Shown: positions 49,856 through 61,310 of the stretch, one piece after another
How the letters are laid out: every line of letters begins with the position of its first letter
Position numbering within the stretch: the stretch's first letter is position 1
NCBI GenBank assembly: GCA_025786725.1
Contig: JAHLTZ010000005.1
Span: forward strand, 62,001-126,000
Length of the DNA: 64,000 bases
Source: Syncephalis fuscata
Taxonomy: Eukaryota; Zoopagomycota; Zoopagomycetes; Zoopagales; Piptocephalidaceae
Direction of reading: 5' to 3'
Translations under genes and position numbers: made by a program
The notes under the pieces: model-generated
Seen by the model: the letters and a program-made list of their open reading frames with translations, nothing else
What the model was told of the DNA's origin: nothing
Database searches by the model: none

Positions 49856-51905
49856 CTAATGCATTTGCGAGCGAAGCATGCGTGGCCACGTATTTAGAAA
49901 AATTAGCTGCAAAACTTCATAACGTGCTGGCTCAAAAGCCTCAAATGTTAATTGGTTTTGTTCGTATGCCTGCATCAAAGCATGTCTACAGTCGCTTGTG
50001 AGATTAAGTTCGTTGGGTGCGTGTGGAGAAATGTATTCGTTATAAAGCATAACAAGCTCCTTGTTTAGTACTTCGGCATTTAATGCATCTTCTATATTAT
50101 CAAAAGATTGCTGAGGCGTTGTTCTGATCCTAATTTGATTACCAAGAGTATTGCTACTTTCATCCGACGAACGAACATTTGTTGTGCCAGCATCGTCAAT
50201 ATGTGCCACTGGAACGCCTTCAGTCAATGTTCCCAAGCGACGATGTGAGATGCCATTAGGTGGTTCATTTACGTGATGTTCCGGTGCTCTATTAACATTG
50301 GCAGATAAACTTGGAAATGAACCGGTAGGCCTTTCATAAATAGCCAGTCGCTGTATTAAATTTTTGTAATACGATGTGGAATTGACTGGGCACCTAATGA
50401 TCAGTAGTTCTTCTAAATTGCGTAATCTCTTAAGAAATGCTGGATTTTCACTTGTAAATTCACGAACAGAATATTGATATAACTGGAAGATTCATTAAGA
50501 TCTAAGCTTTAAATATCGGCCATTGCTCTACCTACCGCTTTTAGAAAATGTGAGTTATCTAATGCCTCCATAAAAAGTTGGAAGTCGCTAGCCTCGCCTA
50601 CTAAGCTTCTTGATACCAACTCAGCTACTTTGATGGCCGCTTTTTTTCTTTCCTTTCTTAATAAACGACGTTCATACAGTAAATAGATTACAGGCCATGC
50701 AATGGCCATGACATGACTACAAAAGCGAATAAATTCAGGTAGAAGTTGCGGGGGGAAGCTATGTCGCGCCTTTACCCATATTTGTCCATTACTATAACGC
50801 ACCAGAATATAAAAAAACATGCCAGATACTCCTACAAGTCCTTGAATAAGAAACTCATTTCGAATACCATAGGCATCTGTTGTATTCCATATAATAACAC
50901 CGATTATAGGAAAGATAACTACAAAAAATACAGTTACGGCAATATTAGGTAGAATAAGCGGCCATGACGCGTTGCATTCCAATAATGATATTCCTGGACT
51001 TGCTGAAAGGTTAGGGCTTAAAAGCGCAAGTGCTGTAGTGACTACGACACTTAGAAAAAATACCCCTCCAACAAAATGGACTTGGTATTTTGGCTGTAGC
51101 ATTCGAATACTAACAAGTTGACGTACCAGCCATCGTACATACCTATTAGTTTGTTTCAGAAAAAGCGATAAAATGTTGGTACTTTGTCTGCTAGAGCAAC
51201 AATTGCCAGAAAAAGCATTAGTTGACGTTTGTGACATTTCCCCTGTTTCTATTCTAGAGGCTGTAGACTGTATATCTTCATTTTGGGCAACCGGTAACGG
51301 TGTATTTTTCCTTGGCCTAGCTTGAAAAGATAACAAACGTTCCAGAGAACTGTCTGATGCATCATTGGTGTTCTCAGTATCGTTTGTATTTAATGTATTT
51401 GGCAGAGACGACGCTGACCGTTCATTTGGATCGTGTGTTTCATGCGTAGTAGTGGGATTGCGCAAACCAAAGTTGGTATTAGTCGATAGCTGCGATATTT
51501 GCTCGGCATGGTTTTGCGATGAACTTCGCTGAACTTCTCTCTGTCTTTTATACGTTGTATTAACGCGATTACGATTTAATTCGTATAAATAAATTAGTCG
51601 CCAGAACTTGAGTCCCAAACTCGTAATCCAAAGTGTGACTCCCAATGACGTCATCCAATATTGGGCACTGCATGGAAATAGTGTTCTAATCGGTATGGTG
51701 AGAAAGGTAACCGTTGAAAGAATAATTGAGCTGGCAACATGAACACATGCTAGAAATCTACCACGATACTGTAGTGCCTGTTCTTTGCGGGCAAGATAAA
51801 GAAAAATAGCTAAATCTACAACATAAATAAAATAAGGACCCCGGTAATGGTATAGAAAAGAACTGGAATATCAAAAGCAGAATTGAGTTTGGAGGGAGTC
51901 GACAT
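49856..51905 (-). CDS. seven-helix membrane protein with C-terminal RGS domain (GPCR-like)
   Basis: Two exons, 51905-50536 and 50482-49856, about 665 residues. I count seven hydrophobic segments: around LFYTITG...IYVVDLAIFLYLA, CVHVASSIILSTVTFLTI, LGVTLWITSLGLKFWRLIYL, GGVFFLSVVVTTALALL, WPLILPNIAVTVFFVVIF, LIQGLVGVSGMFFYILV and HVMAIAWPVIYLLYERR. A ~150-residue Ser/Thr/Asn-rich loop lies between helices 3 and 4. The C-terminus is an RGS domain: FQLFMEALDNSHFLKA, VREFTSENPAFLKRLRNLEE, NLTSDCRHALMQAYEQ, FEPARYEVLQLIFLNTW. RGS domains speed GTP hydrolysis by G-alpha, so this would be a receptor or sensor that turns G-protein signals off. One base is missing in the CCCC at 51839-51842 (helix 1); one more G on the coding strand joins TITG to PYFIYVVD. 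Confidence 0.85.
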
Positions 51906-52259
51906 TTGATTATTCAAAAGAATGTACACGTTTATAATAGATTTGTAATTGTAGGACTGGAGAATAATTAATATCAACTAGCTTGCTATGTTTCTAAGAC
52001 AATTGTTGATTACTATGATTAGACATAATAACTCCCTTTTAGTTTTTATTTTGATTTAGAAACGTCACAGCATTACTGGTAATATAATATTAAAATAATA
52101 ACAATAGGCTGTTGCTTTGCATGTTTGTTACCACTTTGTGTCCAAAGCGCTATTAAAGCTTAAACTGTTTGAAATTAGCGAGTGATGTGAATCTATAAAT
52201 CATGAATTTGTTTCCCAAATTATTTTGAACCTTTTCCCGCTGAAATTCAACTTGTTAAC
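51906..52259. other. short divergent promoter region
   Basis: About 350 bases between the divergent RGS receptor and epimerase starts; no separate element seen. Confidence 0.45.
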
Positions 52260-53249
52260 ATGCCGAAAGCAAAAATTGCACCTTCTCTACTGTCCGGCGA
52301 CTTTGCCGACCTAGCCAATGAATGCAAGCGAATGACTGAGCTAGGTGCTGACTATTTACATATGGGTATGTTACTGCTACAAACTAGCTATTCTTTTAAC
52401 AACGATAATAATAACAACCAATTACAATAATATTTGTATAGATGTTATGGACGGGTAAGTACTAAAGAGAGACAAGAGAAGCAAATGCCAACGCTAGCTT
52501 ACACATACTGTTAGCCATTTTGTTCCAAATCTCACACTTGGAGCTCCTATTATTAAGTCATTGCGCAAGCATACCGATGCTTTTCTTGGTAAGTTGGCGA
52601 CAAATGAGTTGACAAGTATTTTTTTGCTTATATCGTCACTGTTGCTTTATAGATTGCCATTTAATGGTATCAGAACCGGAAAAGGTAGATGTTGACAAGA
52701 TATTGATTAACGTATTGGATTATTATTAATATTTATTAGTGGGTAAATGATTTTGCTAAAGCGGGAGCGTCAATGTATACGTTCCATGTCGAGGCCACTG
52801 GTATGCTAATGCGTAGACATCGCAAATGAATTATTCTTAAATACAATCAATTTGCTAATCGAATTAATATAGAGGATGCTGCTTCCTTAATCAAGCGTAT
52901 CAAAAGTCTGGGCATGTTAGCCGGTATTGCTCTTAAGCCAGCCACATCGGTTGACGTGGTACTTCCGTTTGCTGCCGATGTAGACCAAGTGCTTGTAATG
53001 ACGGTAGAGCCTGGATTTGGCGGCCAGCTATTTATGCCGCACTGCATGCCAAAGGTACGAGCACTACGCGAACAATTCCCCAATCTGGATATCCAAGTGG
53101 ACGGTGGTTTGGGACTTGATACGATTGAGCAAGCGACCAGTGCTGGTGCCAATGTAATTGTAGCAGGCTCAAGTATTTTCAGTGCTGCTGATCCAAAACT
53201 GGTTATTGATGGTCTGCGTAAGAGTGTTGAGACCTATAGCGCGTCGTAA
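52260..53249 (+). CDS. RPE1: ribulose-phosphate 3-epimerase
   Basis: Interconverts ribulose-5-phosphate and xylulose-5-phosphate in the pentose phosphate pathway; cytosolic TIM barrel. Six exons join in frame: 52260-52365, 52442-52454, 52515-52588, 52653-52684, 52740-52800 and 52873-53249, giving 220 residues, the usual size. Family motifs are all there: [29 protein letters not shown] (metal-binding His and Asp), [25 protein letters not shown] and QVDGGL. Exon 2 is only 13 bases and encodes part of the active-site MDVMDGH segment, so mis-splicing would destroy the enzyme. No frame defects. Confidence 0.95.
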
Positions 53250-53642
53250 TAAACGAGAAACAATTTATATTTGTTTGTCATAACTTTTATAATGATAGAT
53301 GCTATTTATACAGATTGTTTAAATTACAATGTTATACTAAAAACTATATGTTTATTTTTATCGTTTCTAATGAAAGCAGTGTCTAAAGGTGTAAAGTTGC
53401 TACATGGCACGATAAACCTGAAATATAACAGATACTGCAAAAATAATTGGCTAATTTTTGGTTGTAATGAGTGACTTACGATAATTATAAAAATATACGT
53501 TTTATTTAATAATTTTGGTGTTTTCGTTAAGAATAGCAATATGCGTTAAAAAATACTAAATAAAAATAAGAAGCTATCAAAATAAACAGGTTCCTGGCTA
53601 ATTTTGAATTAGCAGAGCATGTCTACTTAGTAATTACCAGCA
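53250..53642. terminator. convergent 3' region
   Basis: About 390 bases between converging stops of the epimerase and the minus-strand gene; presumably holds both polyadenylation regions. No gene seen. Confidence 0.4.
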
Positions 53643-55005
53643 TCATAAGCAACGGCTCTTGGTAGTTTGTTTAAATATCACTACAATTTGTGAGCTTTGT
53701 TTATCTCTTATATCACGTTTGTGTCTTACCACCAAGGTTTGCTTCAACTGATTGGCACGAGACTCGTAGTAACTAGCGGCACCTGGGTCGGATAGCACAC
53801 GGGCAAGGTCTGCGCCAGTGACCAAGGCTATATAGCGAATCTATCGGCGTATATAGTGTTAAATAGGCAAAAGCGAGTTAAAACGACCACTTACTAATGA
53901 GAAGGCGTGGCTTCCAATGGCTTGCCCGTCGTATTTGATACGGAACTAAATGAATACAATTAAATACGTAATATTATCATTAAATAACAGCTACTTACCA
54001 CAACAAATAGTCTGGATGATGGGCCAAAAACTCAAGATTATTTTTAATAATGGATTGCGAAGGGAAATGACCATCATACAACTGATAGATGTTTGCTTGC
54101 TTCTTTAACTGCACAAATGCATATTGACTAAAGGACATGATGAGTTGAGTAAATAGTATGCATTGCATGCACTTACACTAATAATGCAGTTCGCAATGCA
54201 GTCAGATCCAAAGAATCCATGGCCTATTATTTTACATTTGCAACATAAATTAGTAGTTGATAACATGATGTTGTGTGCGCTAACTTGTACCTGGCGTTGA
54301 ATGCCGACCAATATAGAGCAAAGAGCCTCATTGCTGGTTTTTATGCATTTAAGAACGTCGGTCATGCGCTGGTGCTCCTGCGTTGAAGTACCGTTTATTG
54401 TAGCCATAAATTCCTAAAAATAAATAAATCATTCGTGTTAGTTACGTTAAATAATCCATACATATATATAGTCTTTTAATGCCAAACACACGCTGACGCA
54501 CCATTAATGCCGACTGGTCGAGTAAACTATCGCTAAGCTGGTTCAAGAATTGCTCAATCGGCATAGACCATAAATCAGCTCCATGGGACATAGTGCACAC
54601 GCGTGGTGAGGACACTGGTGAAATGGGAGGCGATGGTGGCATCTGAACGGTGCTGGCCGGCTTTGGACTGGACAGTGTGAGATGCACCTTGTTGACTGAT
54701 TGGTTTTCGCTTTGCACTCTTTGCATACGTCGTGCAGCTAGGTGTGTATCACTCTGAATGGCACGGGGTTGCGAATCGCTTGCGCAAGCAGCTTGAGTAG
54801 TCGTCTTGCCCGTTACAGGGGAGGTAACGAGAGTACGTTCTTTCGGGGCTGCCTCTGGATAGTACGGTTTAGCGCTTATCTTGCGCAAGTTTCTAGCGGG
54901 GCGGGCTCCGCGGGCCAGCTCATAGAAATATATTAAAGCTGTCACAGAGACGCTGTAGCATAATAACCACATAAAGCGAGTGGCGTCCAGCAACACGGCA
55001 AACAT
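53643..55005 (-). CDS. membrane-anchored protein of unknown function
   Basis: Not recognised. ATG 55005 begins with a hydrophobic segment (MFAVLLDATRFMWLLCYSVS...) that should be a signal anchor. A Pro/Ser/Thr-rich linker follows, then a helical region (WSMPIEQFLNQLSDSLLDQS). Further exons at 54413-54291, 54223-54177, 54127-53999, 53945-53895 and the final exon ending at 53643 encode a conserved-looking C-terminal part: KKQANIYQLYDGHFPSQSII, FRIKYDGQAIGSHAF, IRYIALVTGADLARVL and SDPGAASYYESRANQLK. Phases agree except at two places: the exon 1 donor near 54475 is unresolved, and at CC 53998-53999 a third G would be needed before GTAAGT to join W to FRIKYDG. The C-terminal blocks look like a defined fold. 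Confidence 0.68.
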
Positions 55006-56434
55006 TTTTAATCGTAGTGGTAGTGGCGGTGGTGATATATAGAGTCGAGAAAGGTATTGGCACACAAAATCCTAGCAATAATACTGCCACTAGAATAAGC
55101 AAAAAGTGGACGTAGCAAGAAAAATAGTGGGTCGTTATTACTGTTGGCAAAGAGGTAAGTGAACAGCAAAGAGTAGAAAGAAAAAGGATTTCATATTTAC
55201 CATCGGCCACGAGAATTTCAGTAGCACACTGTGTTACTTGGGGTCTTTTATGTGGGGTCTTTATCTATATATAGGTGTGAGTACCATGTGTGTTTAATTG
55301 CGATAACGCGTTCAATATAAAGCTGATAACGGCTTTACTAGACGTGTAGAGCTGCTAAATAATAGAAGATCTATTAGCTGTCTTTAGTTTGTACGCAAAC
55401 TGCCTAAATTCAGTATGAGCGATATTTTCTTATAGTAATAATTCTGATAAAATAGCTTGTAGATCACTAGCTAGTTAAAACTGTTGATTTTATTATTATA
55501 TTAGCCAGTTTGATATTTCTGTTTTATAGATGACTATTGCAAATTGTATTACATAGCTATTTTTGTTTTATCAACATCAGTACTGGTGTTATAATTTTGG
55601 TTTGTTGAACACTAATGGTATGTTGATTTAATTGCGTCCAATGTTTATTTTTATTAAATTAATAAATTTACATCCAATCAAAATGGACACCCAACAGTTA
55701 GATTCATTTATTACTGTTGCCAAAGTCAGTATAATTAATTAAAATAGTGCAATAAAACAATAAATCATTAAGCGAATAACCTAACGAATAATTTTACCGA
55801 CCTACTGGATGAGTAGTGGAAATTTTGATCAGGCAAAGTATTCAAACTCCGATATCAAAATCTAACATATTTAATATATTAAATAATTGTTTAATTGTTT
55901 TATAAAACGACTAAGCAACAAAATAGAATATTTTATCTATTCAACTAATACCCTTGAATAATAATTTTAATATAAAGTATTCATTAACTAATAATTTAAT
56001 AACATTAACATATTTAATCTAAGCAATCTGACATCAATAGCCTTACTAGTGGTATTATAATCTATAATATCGATTGCTGGTCAATTATATACGTGGAACT
56101 ATATATTATCTAACTATACATGCCATAATGTTAACAGGCATCTTATTTTAATATACACAGTCAATAATAATGCCATTAATGGTATTTATTTCATATTTAT
56201 ACAAGCACAGTGTAGTTATTATCAAATATACACCATCTATTATTTGTAAATACTACCACAGTCCTATTCAATCCCTTTGCGATAAAAACAAAATGGTTAT
56301 AAAAAGGGGTGTTATTGATAAAAAAAACGATGGTAAGCAATGTGAACATGATTTGTGCGGTGTAAATATGGAAACATGAATGATGGTGTAACATCGATAG
56401 TCTATAGACACGTGGATCCAGCTCAAAAATAAAT
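55006..56434. other. intergenic region
   Basis: 1.4 kb of AT-rich sequence between the 5' end of the membrane-protein gene and the 3' end of NOSIP. No convincing gene, RNA or repeat. Confidence 0.5.
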
Positions 56435-57180
56435 TTATCCAATAAATGCGGTTTCATATTTGGTAACTTGTACTTGACCGCCACCAGCTGCAAATCCAGT
56501 ACCTATAATAGCAAGTATAGCGGTTGACATAAGTTTACATTAGAGAAATGGCGCGTTTTTATTCAAATATCGACTTACCATCAGACTGCAAGGTAATAAT
56601 ATCTTTGTCCTTGCACTTTTTCTCACAAACAAAGCATTGCTTAGACGGACGTACAAATTTATCAATACAATGATTGCAGAGAACATGTCCGCAATTCTTG
56701 GATACTGTTCTGCTTGTGTTAGTGAACTGTGCACTATATTGCATAATAAGACTTACACATTAATTTCATACTGTTGGTAAGTGATTTGGTGCACGAGGGA
56801 CATACAGCCGATTGACGTCGTTCCTGAGCTGTAGTCACCGTGTCATTGTCATTGTTGTTATTATTACTGCCACTGTTATTGCCTTCCTTATCACTTAGAT
56901 AAGTAAACTGGACGGTAATTAATCTCTTGATACTAAATAACCTATAAGTACTGTATCTTATTTATTAATGGTTACACTATCGGCCTACCTAATTGTATGT
57001 AGTGTATTGGATCCTGTACAGATAGGCTGTGTTTTACTTGTATCAATAGTGTTTCCTTTAACTCCTGGTGTCAAATGTGGCTAAATGATTGTTAATGTTA
57101 TTTATATATATACCAATATTTACTAATAATTACTTACAATCCAGAAACTGGGCAACTTGGCCTTATTCTTCTCTGCCTAT

Positions 57181-57222
<42 letters not shown>

Positions 57223-57987
57223 TGAATTTAATATGTATTCTATCAATTATTTTAATATTACCGCATCTTTTTCCATTGCTTCAATGGTACGTTGCCGTTC
57301 AGCTTCTTGTCTAGCAGCAATATCTTCAGCGTTCATTTTAAATATTTTTTGGGCAGTAGCTTTAACAGTCATCATTAGTAGGCAACATTTAAATATCAAT
57401 CATAGGTACCTTCAATTGACTCTGGCATGCCACTACTAGTATTTTGTGCCGTCTTTTTCCTATTCATTTGTGCTGATTCAAATTCTTTAACCAAAGCAAG
57501 CTGCGCTTGTTTTCCTTTAATGGTTCGATCAGCCTATGAACCAACGGTTGATCAATAGGTATAATATACACTTTATTGTTATATACCTCCTCTTCTTTTG
57601 CCTGTTCCTCTGCCAACTTAAGATTTCGTGCAATATCTCGTTTTTGTGCCAAAATATTTTCATAAAAACATTCTTTACAAGCTAAATGGCCTTGTGGACT
57701 AAACCAGCAAGTCAAATGTTATCTTTATAGCTAGCAACTATTTTACTATCTCTTCTACTTACCAGCATAAAGGATCGCGTGCTGTTTGCAAACATAGAAA
57801 GCAGGCATCGTAGTCACGCATTGAATCACGCCCAATACGTTTCTAAATAACAATGCTGTCCGTAAGTAACAGCAAGACTGGCGCACAAGCACGCATGTCT
57901 TACCCTTTGTGTGCCATACTTTAGCTTCTCTCTTTCAGCGTAGGTGAACACGCTAGAGGCCGTGTTATTTTTCGAGTGTCGTGTCAT
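56435..57987 (-). CDS. NOSIP: NOSIP-family U-box/RING E3 ubiquitin ligase
   Basis: Homologue of nitric oxide synthase-interacting protein, a split U-box E3 ligase of the nucleus. Exons 1-3 are 57987-57904, 57842-57763 and 57698-57597. The N-terminus MTRHSKNNTASSVFTYAERE, YGTQR, then RIGRDSMRDYDACFLCLQTA and GHLACKECFYENIL is the family signature. Later exons give a charged helix, LPSFWIPHLTPGVKG (matching LPSFWIPSLTP), CPSCTKSLTNSMKL, the second U-box half (NCGHVLCNHCIDKFV, CFVCEKKCKDKDIITL) and the ending DGTGFAAGGGQVQV, as in animal NOSIP. About eight exons. Function in fungi is largely inferred. A (CA)n(TA)n tract lies in one intron. No frame defects noted. Confidence 0.9.
57183..57221. 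repeat. (CA)n(TA)n microsatellite
   Basis: About 14 CA units followed by TA units, within a NOSIP intron. Confidence 0.9.
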
Positions 57988-58185
57988 AGCAGCTAATACA
58001 CAACAATGGTACTATAGTTTTACAGGAGTGCGATTTGTGAACACAAATATATGGAAAAGAAAAGAAGTGTCCAGTGTCCACCTGTTCAAACGCACTCTTA
58101 TCACTGTTTCTTTCATCTTAACCGGGCCGCTTCCTGGTCTGTATATTGCTACCGAGTTTAAATTCTGATTCACAAAATTGCGACC

Positions 58186-59729
58186 ATGTCGTCCACGGGC
58201 TCACCAGATGCCTCTGGTAAGTGGCCATAGTAGAACACCAGAGCCTATGTTTTATTGACCATGATAACATAAGTAGAGAATGCGCAAAAAAAGAGAGAAT
58301 GGACTGCGCAAGCAGATGAAACGTCCAAAGTGGCCGATAGCGAAACGGTAAGTGGGATAGCGTGCGATCGCGCGCAAGATCTTGTCTAAACTACGTCGAC
58401 CAGGTGGCAAGCGAGGACGTAACAGCACGGCCCGAGTCTTCACGAAAGAAAATGTATGTAGAATTAGAAAATCGACAGTCTATTAACAACAATGACATTT
58501 AGTCGAGAGGAGGATACTGAAGTGCAATCGGAAACAAGCTCGCCACCGCATAGCCATGTTCAGAATCGGATAAAGCGGCCAGGAGCGAGAAGAATAGCTC
58601 ATCATCGGCAAATATTGCTCATGACGTCGTGAATAGTAGCGATGGCCATACAGAAAGTACAGAAACAGCCACACCAGCTGCAGTATCGCAACCATCATCC
58701 TCGGGTGTAAGTCTATACCGTGTACTACAAACATTATAGAGCACGTATTAATCAATTGATGCTGTTTAGGGATTTCGTTTTGGATCTTCAAAGCCGATGT
58801 CATTTGGATCATTTGCTGCAAAAAAGGGCGAATCTCCATTTGCTGCGATCTCTGCCTCTACATCGAATTCACTGGCAGCAGCTGCGACGACAACAACAAC
58901 AACATCTATCACCTCGCATAGCAGTGCTAAAAAGAGCGATACAACGAAAACAAGTGTTGCTACCACTGTAGTTATGGCTAAATCCAGCAGCGCAGACGAA
59001 GATGACAATAGTGATTCAGGCAGCGAGGAAAGCGATGCTGAAGAGAATACATCTGAAGAGCCAGCTGGCTTTACCGTCTCAACACTAGGCGATGAATCAC
59101 GGCGTAAATTGGAAAGGGCACACGTCGAAGGTACTTTAACAAAAAAAATAGCAATTTATTCAATTGAATCATTATTAATCATTTTACTTATTAATTAGTA
59201 ACAACGGGTGAGGAGAATGAGGATAAGTTATTTGAAGTAAGATTATTGTGTACATATAATTGCTATAAACTAAATTATATTGACCACCCCTTGTAGATGC
59301 GCGGTAAATTGTTCGAGTTTGAAGATAATTCATGGCGTGAACGAGGCGTTGGTCTTTGTCATATTAATATCAATAAAGAGGATGCGAATAACGTTCGTCT
59401 TGGTAAGTAATCGATGTTTTAACACAATAATATCTAATCAACTGTAATGCATACCAATGCTATTTATTATAGTTATGCGTCGTGACAGAACAATGCAGTT
59501 AATTCTTAACACAAAGCTATTACCGGGCGTGAAACCATCGACGAAAGATGCCTCGATCTACTTTAAAGGCACCAATTTGGCTGGAGAACCGCGTTCTTTT
59601 GCAGTTAAAGTAAGTTATGATTAGGGAACGATATACAAACTGTTTCTAAATAACTATAATGACTAGGTCAAAAATGCAGACTATGCAAACGATTTCTATA
59701 ATGAGTTAGAGCAGTTGCATCAGTTTTAG
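58186..59729 (+). CDS. YRB2: RanBP3/Yrb2-like Ran-binding protein
   Basis: Nuclear cofactor of Crm1 export. Nine exons: 58186-58216, 58277-58347, 58404-58453, 58503-58706, 58770-59130, 59199-59236, 59297-59402, 59473-59609 and 59667-59729. The N-terminus is charged (KKREWTAQADETSKVADSET). The middle has FG-type repeats (GFRFGSSKPMSFGSFA) and acidic Ser-rich stretches, as in Yrb2/RanBP3. The C-terminal ~130 residues form a Ran-binding domain: RGKLFEFEDNSWRERGVG, MRRDRTMQLILNTKLLPG, YFKGTNLAGEPRSFAVKVK. Exon 4 is one base short: at CC 58554-58555 an extra C gives SPCSESDKAARSEKNSSSS and makes every downstream phase agree. The small RanBD and FG motifs favour Yrb2/RanBP3 over RanBP1. Confidence 0.88.
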
Positions 59730-60438
59730 TGACGGTGTCTACATTATTATTGATTAAAATTGACTGCATTAAAATGTGGCCTAGATTGAATATTTAATAA
59801 TGATTAATATTATATAAACTGATTAACAAAGTGTTATAAACGACTATTATTAAGTTTATTGATGTTATAATCGGTTGGTAATAAATATTGTGATATTTAC
59901 TTAAATGATTGAACATTTGACAATGTGCACTCTAAAGCCAGCCATTTCTAAAACTGTATAAAAACAATAAATGCGTTTAAACTATCGGTCTATACAACAG
60001 TAACATAATTGAACATCTACGCAGCATATAGAATTAATTTATTAATGGCTATACTATTTGGCTACACTATTTATTTGACTATTTCTTTGTTTTATTGCAT
60101 AAAATATAAAAACATTAAATCGATAAGAAATAGCAATAATCATTGGCAGTAATAATAGCTGTAGTGGCTGTAGTATCGTTGCTATAGATTAAATCCTCAC
60201 AGCCAATATAATTGCCAGTTTTAAACCCCTGCAAATTTTTCGTTTGCTGTCTTTTTTCCCTGCTGTACACAGCCCCTTCAACGTCCAGTTCTGCCTCTTT
60301 CCACTATTCGGCTCGTTTTTTGCATCGTCGCCGTTTGATTCGGTAAGTTAGATTATGCAACATCACGCTACGATCCTGCATACGCGCTACTCGGAAATAG
60401 AGGACTTATTGGCTCGTAATTTATATATATAGATCAAC
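59730..60438. promoter_or_regulatory. eS19 upstream region with pyrimidine tracts
   Basis: Spacer between YRB2 and the eS19 gene. The 150 bases before the ATG carry CT-rich tracts (CTTTTTTCCC, CTCTTTCC), as is usual at ribosomal-protein transcription starts. No gene. Confidence 0.4.
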
Positions 60439-61136
60439 ATGTTCCGCGGTGCCACCGTCAAAGACGTCGACGCGCAAGCGTTCGTAAAGGCTTATGCTGC
60501 CCACTTGAAGCGCAGCGGTAAGGTCGAATTGCCCAAGTGGGTTGACCTTGTCAAGACTGGCTCCTACAAAGAACTCGCTCCATATGAAAGCGACTGGTTC
60601 TACGTTCGTGCTGGTAAGTGCTATTGATTGCAGTGGAGAAAAAAGAAAAACAGCTGGGATCTAGTCCATGAGCTTTTTCTTACTATCGGGCATATAGTGT
60701 ACGCACTATAAGATACTGCGCATAGAATGAATATCTGTTGAATTAATAGCTAATATGTATATTATGGTTAATGATTAGCCTCCATTGCTCGCCACATCTA
60801 CCTCCGCAACAGCGTTGGTGTCGGTGCTCTTCGCAAGTTGTACGGTGGCCGTGTTAACCGTGGTACACGTCCATCCCACCACGCTGATGCCTCCGGCTCT
60901 GTCCAGCGCAAGGCTCTCCAGGCTCTTGAGAAGCTTGGTGTCTTGGAAAAGTCCCCAGAAGGGTAAGTTACTATTGCAGCGATAAACATTAGCGTCGTAT
61001 ATGTATTCCAAACAATAGATGCTTATATTTTATTTTACTTTGTTATGTTATTACTTATAGTGGTCGCCGCATCACCAAGGATGGTCGTCGTGATTTGGAC
61101 CGCATCAGCGCTCAAGTCGCCAGAGCCTCCATCTAA
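60439..61136 (+). CDS. RPS19: 40S ribosomal protein eS19
   Basis: Small-subunit protein needed for 18S rRNA 3' maturation. Three exons, 60439-60613, 60779-60962 and 61061-61136, give 144 residues, the usual size. Sequence is highly conserved: [80 protein letters not shown] and [19 protein letters not shown]. Codons are C/G-ending and unlike neighbouring genes (CTC, CGC, AAG), as expected for very high expression. Confidence 0.97.
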
Positions 61137-61310
61137 GACGGTTTCTCGTGCAGGTTTGCCAATAAATCCTTGACCACTACATATTAGTTTTTACTCGCGT
61201 AGCCTACTTCTGTGCATATTCGTATTGTAGCAAAACATATAAGCAAATTAACAATTAAGAACATTTAATCAATGCTAAATCACTCATTTATTATAAAAAA
61301 AAAAAGAAGA

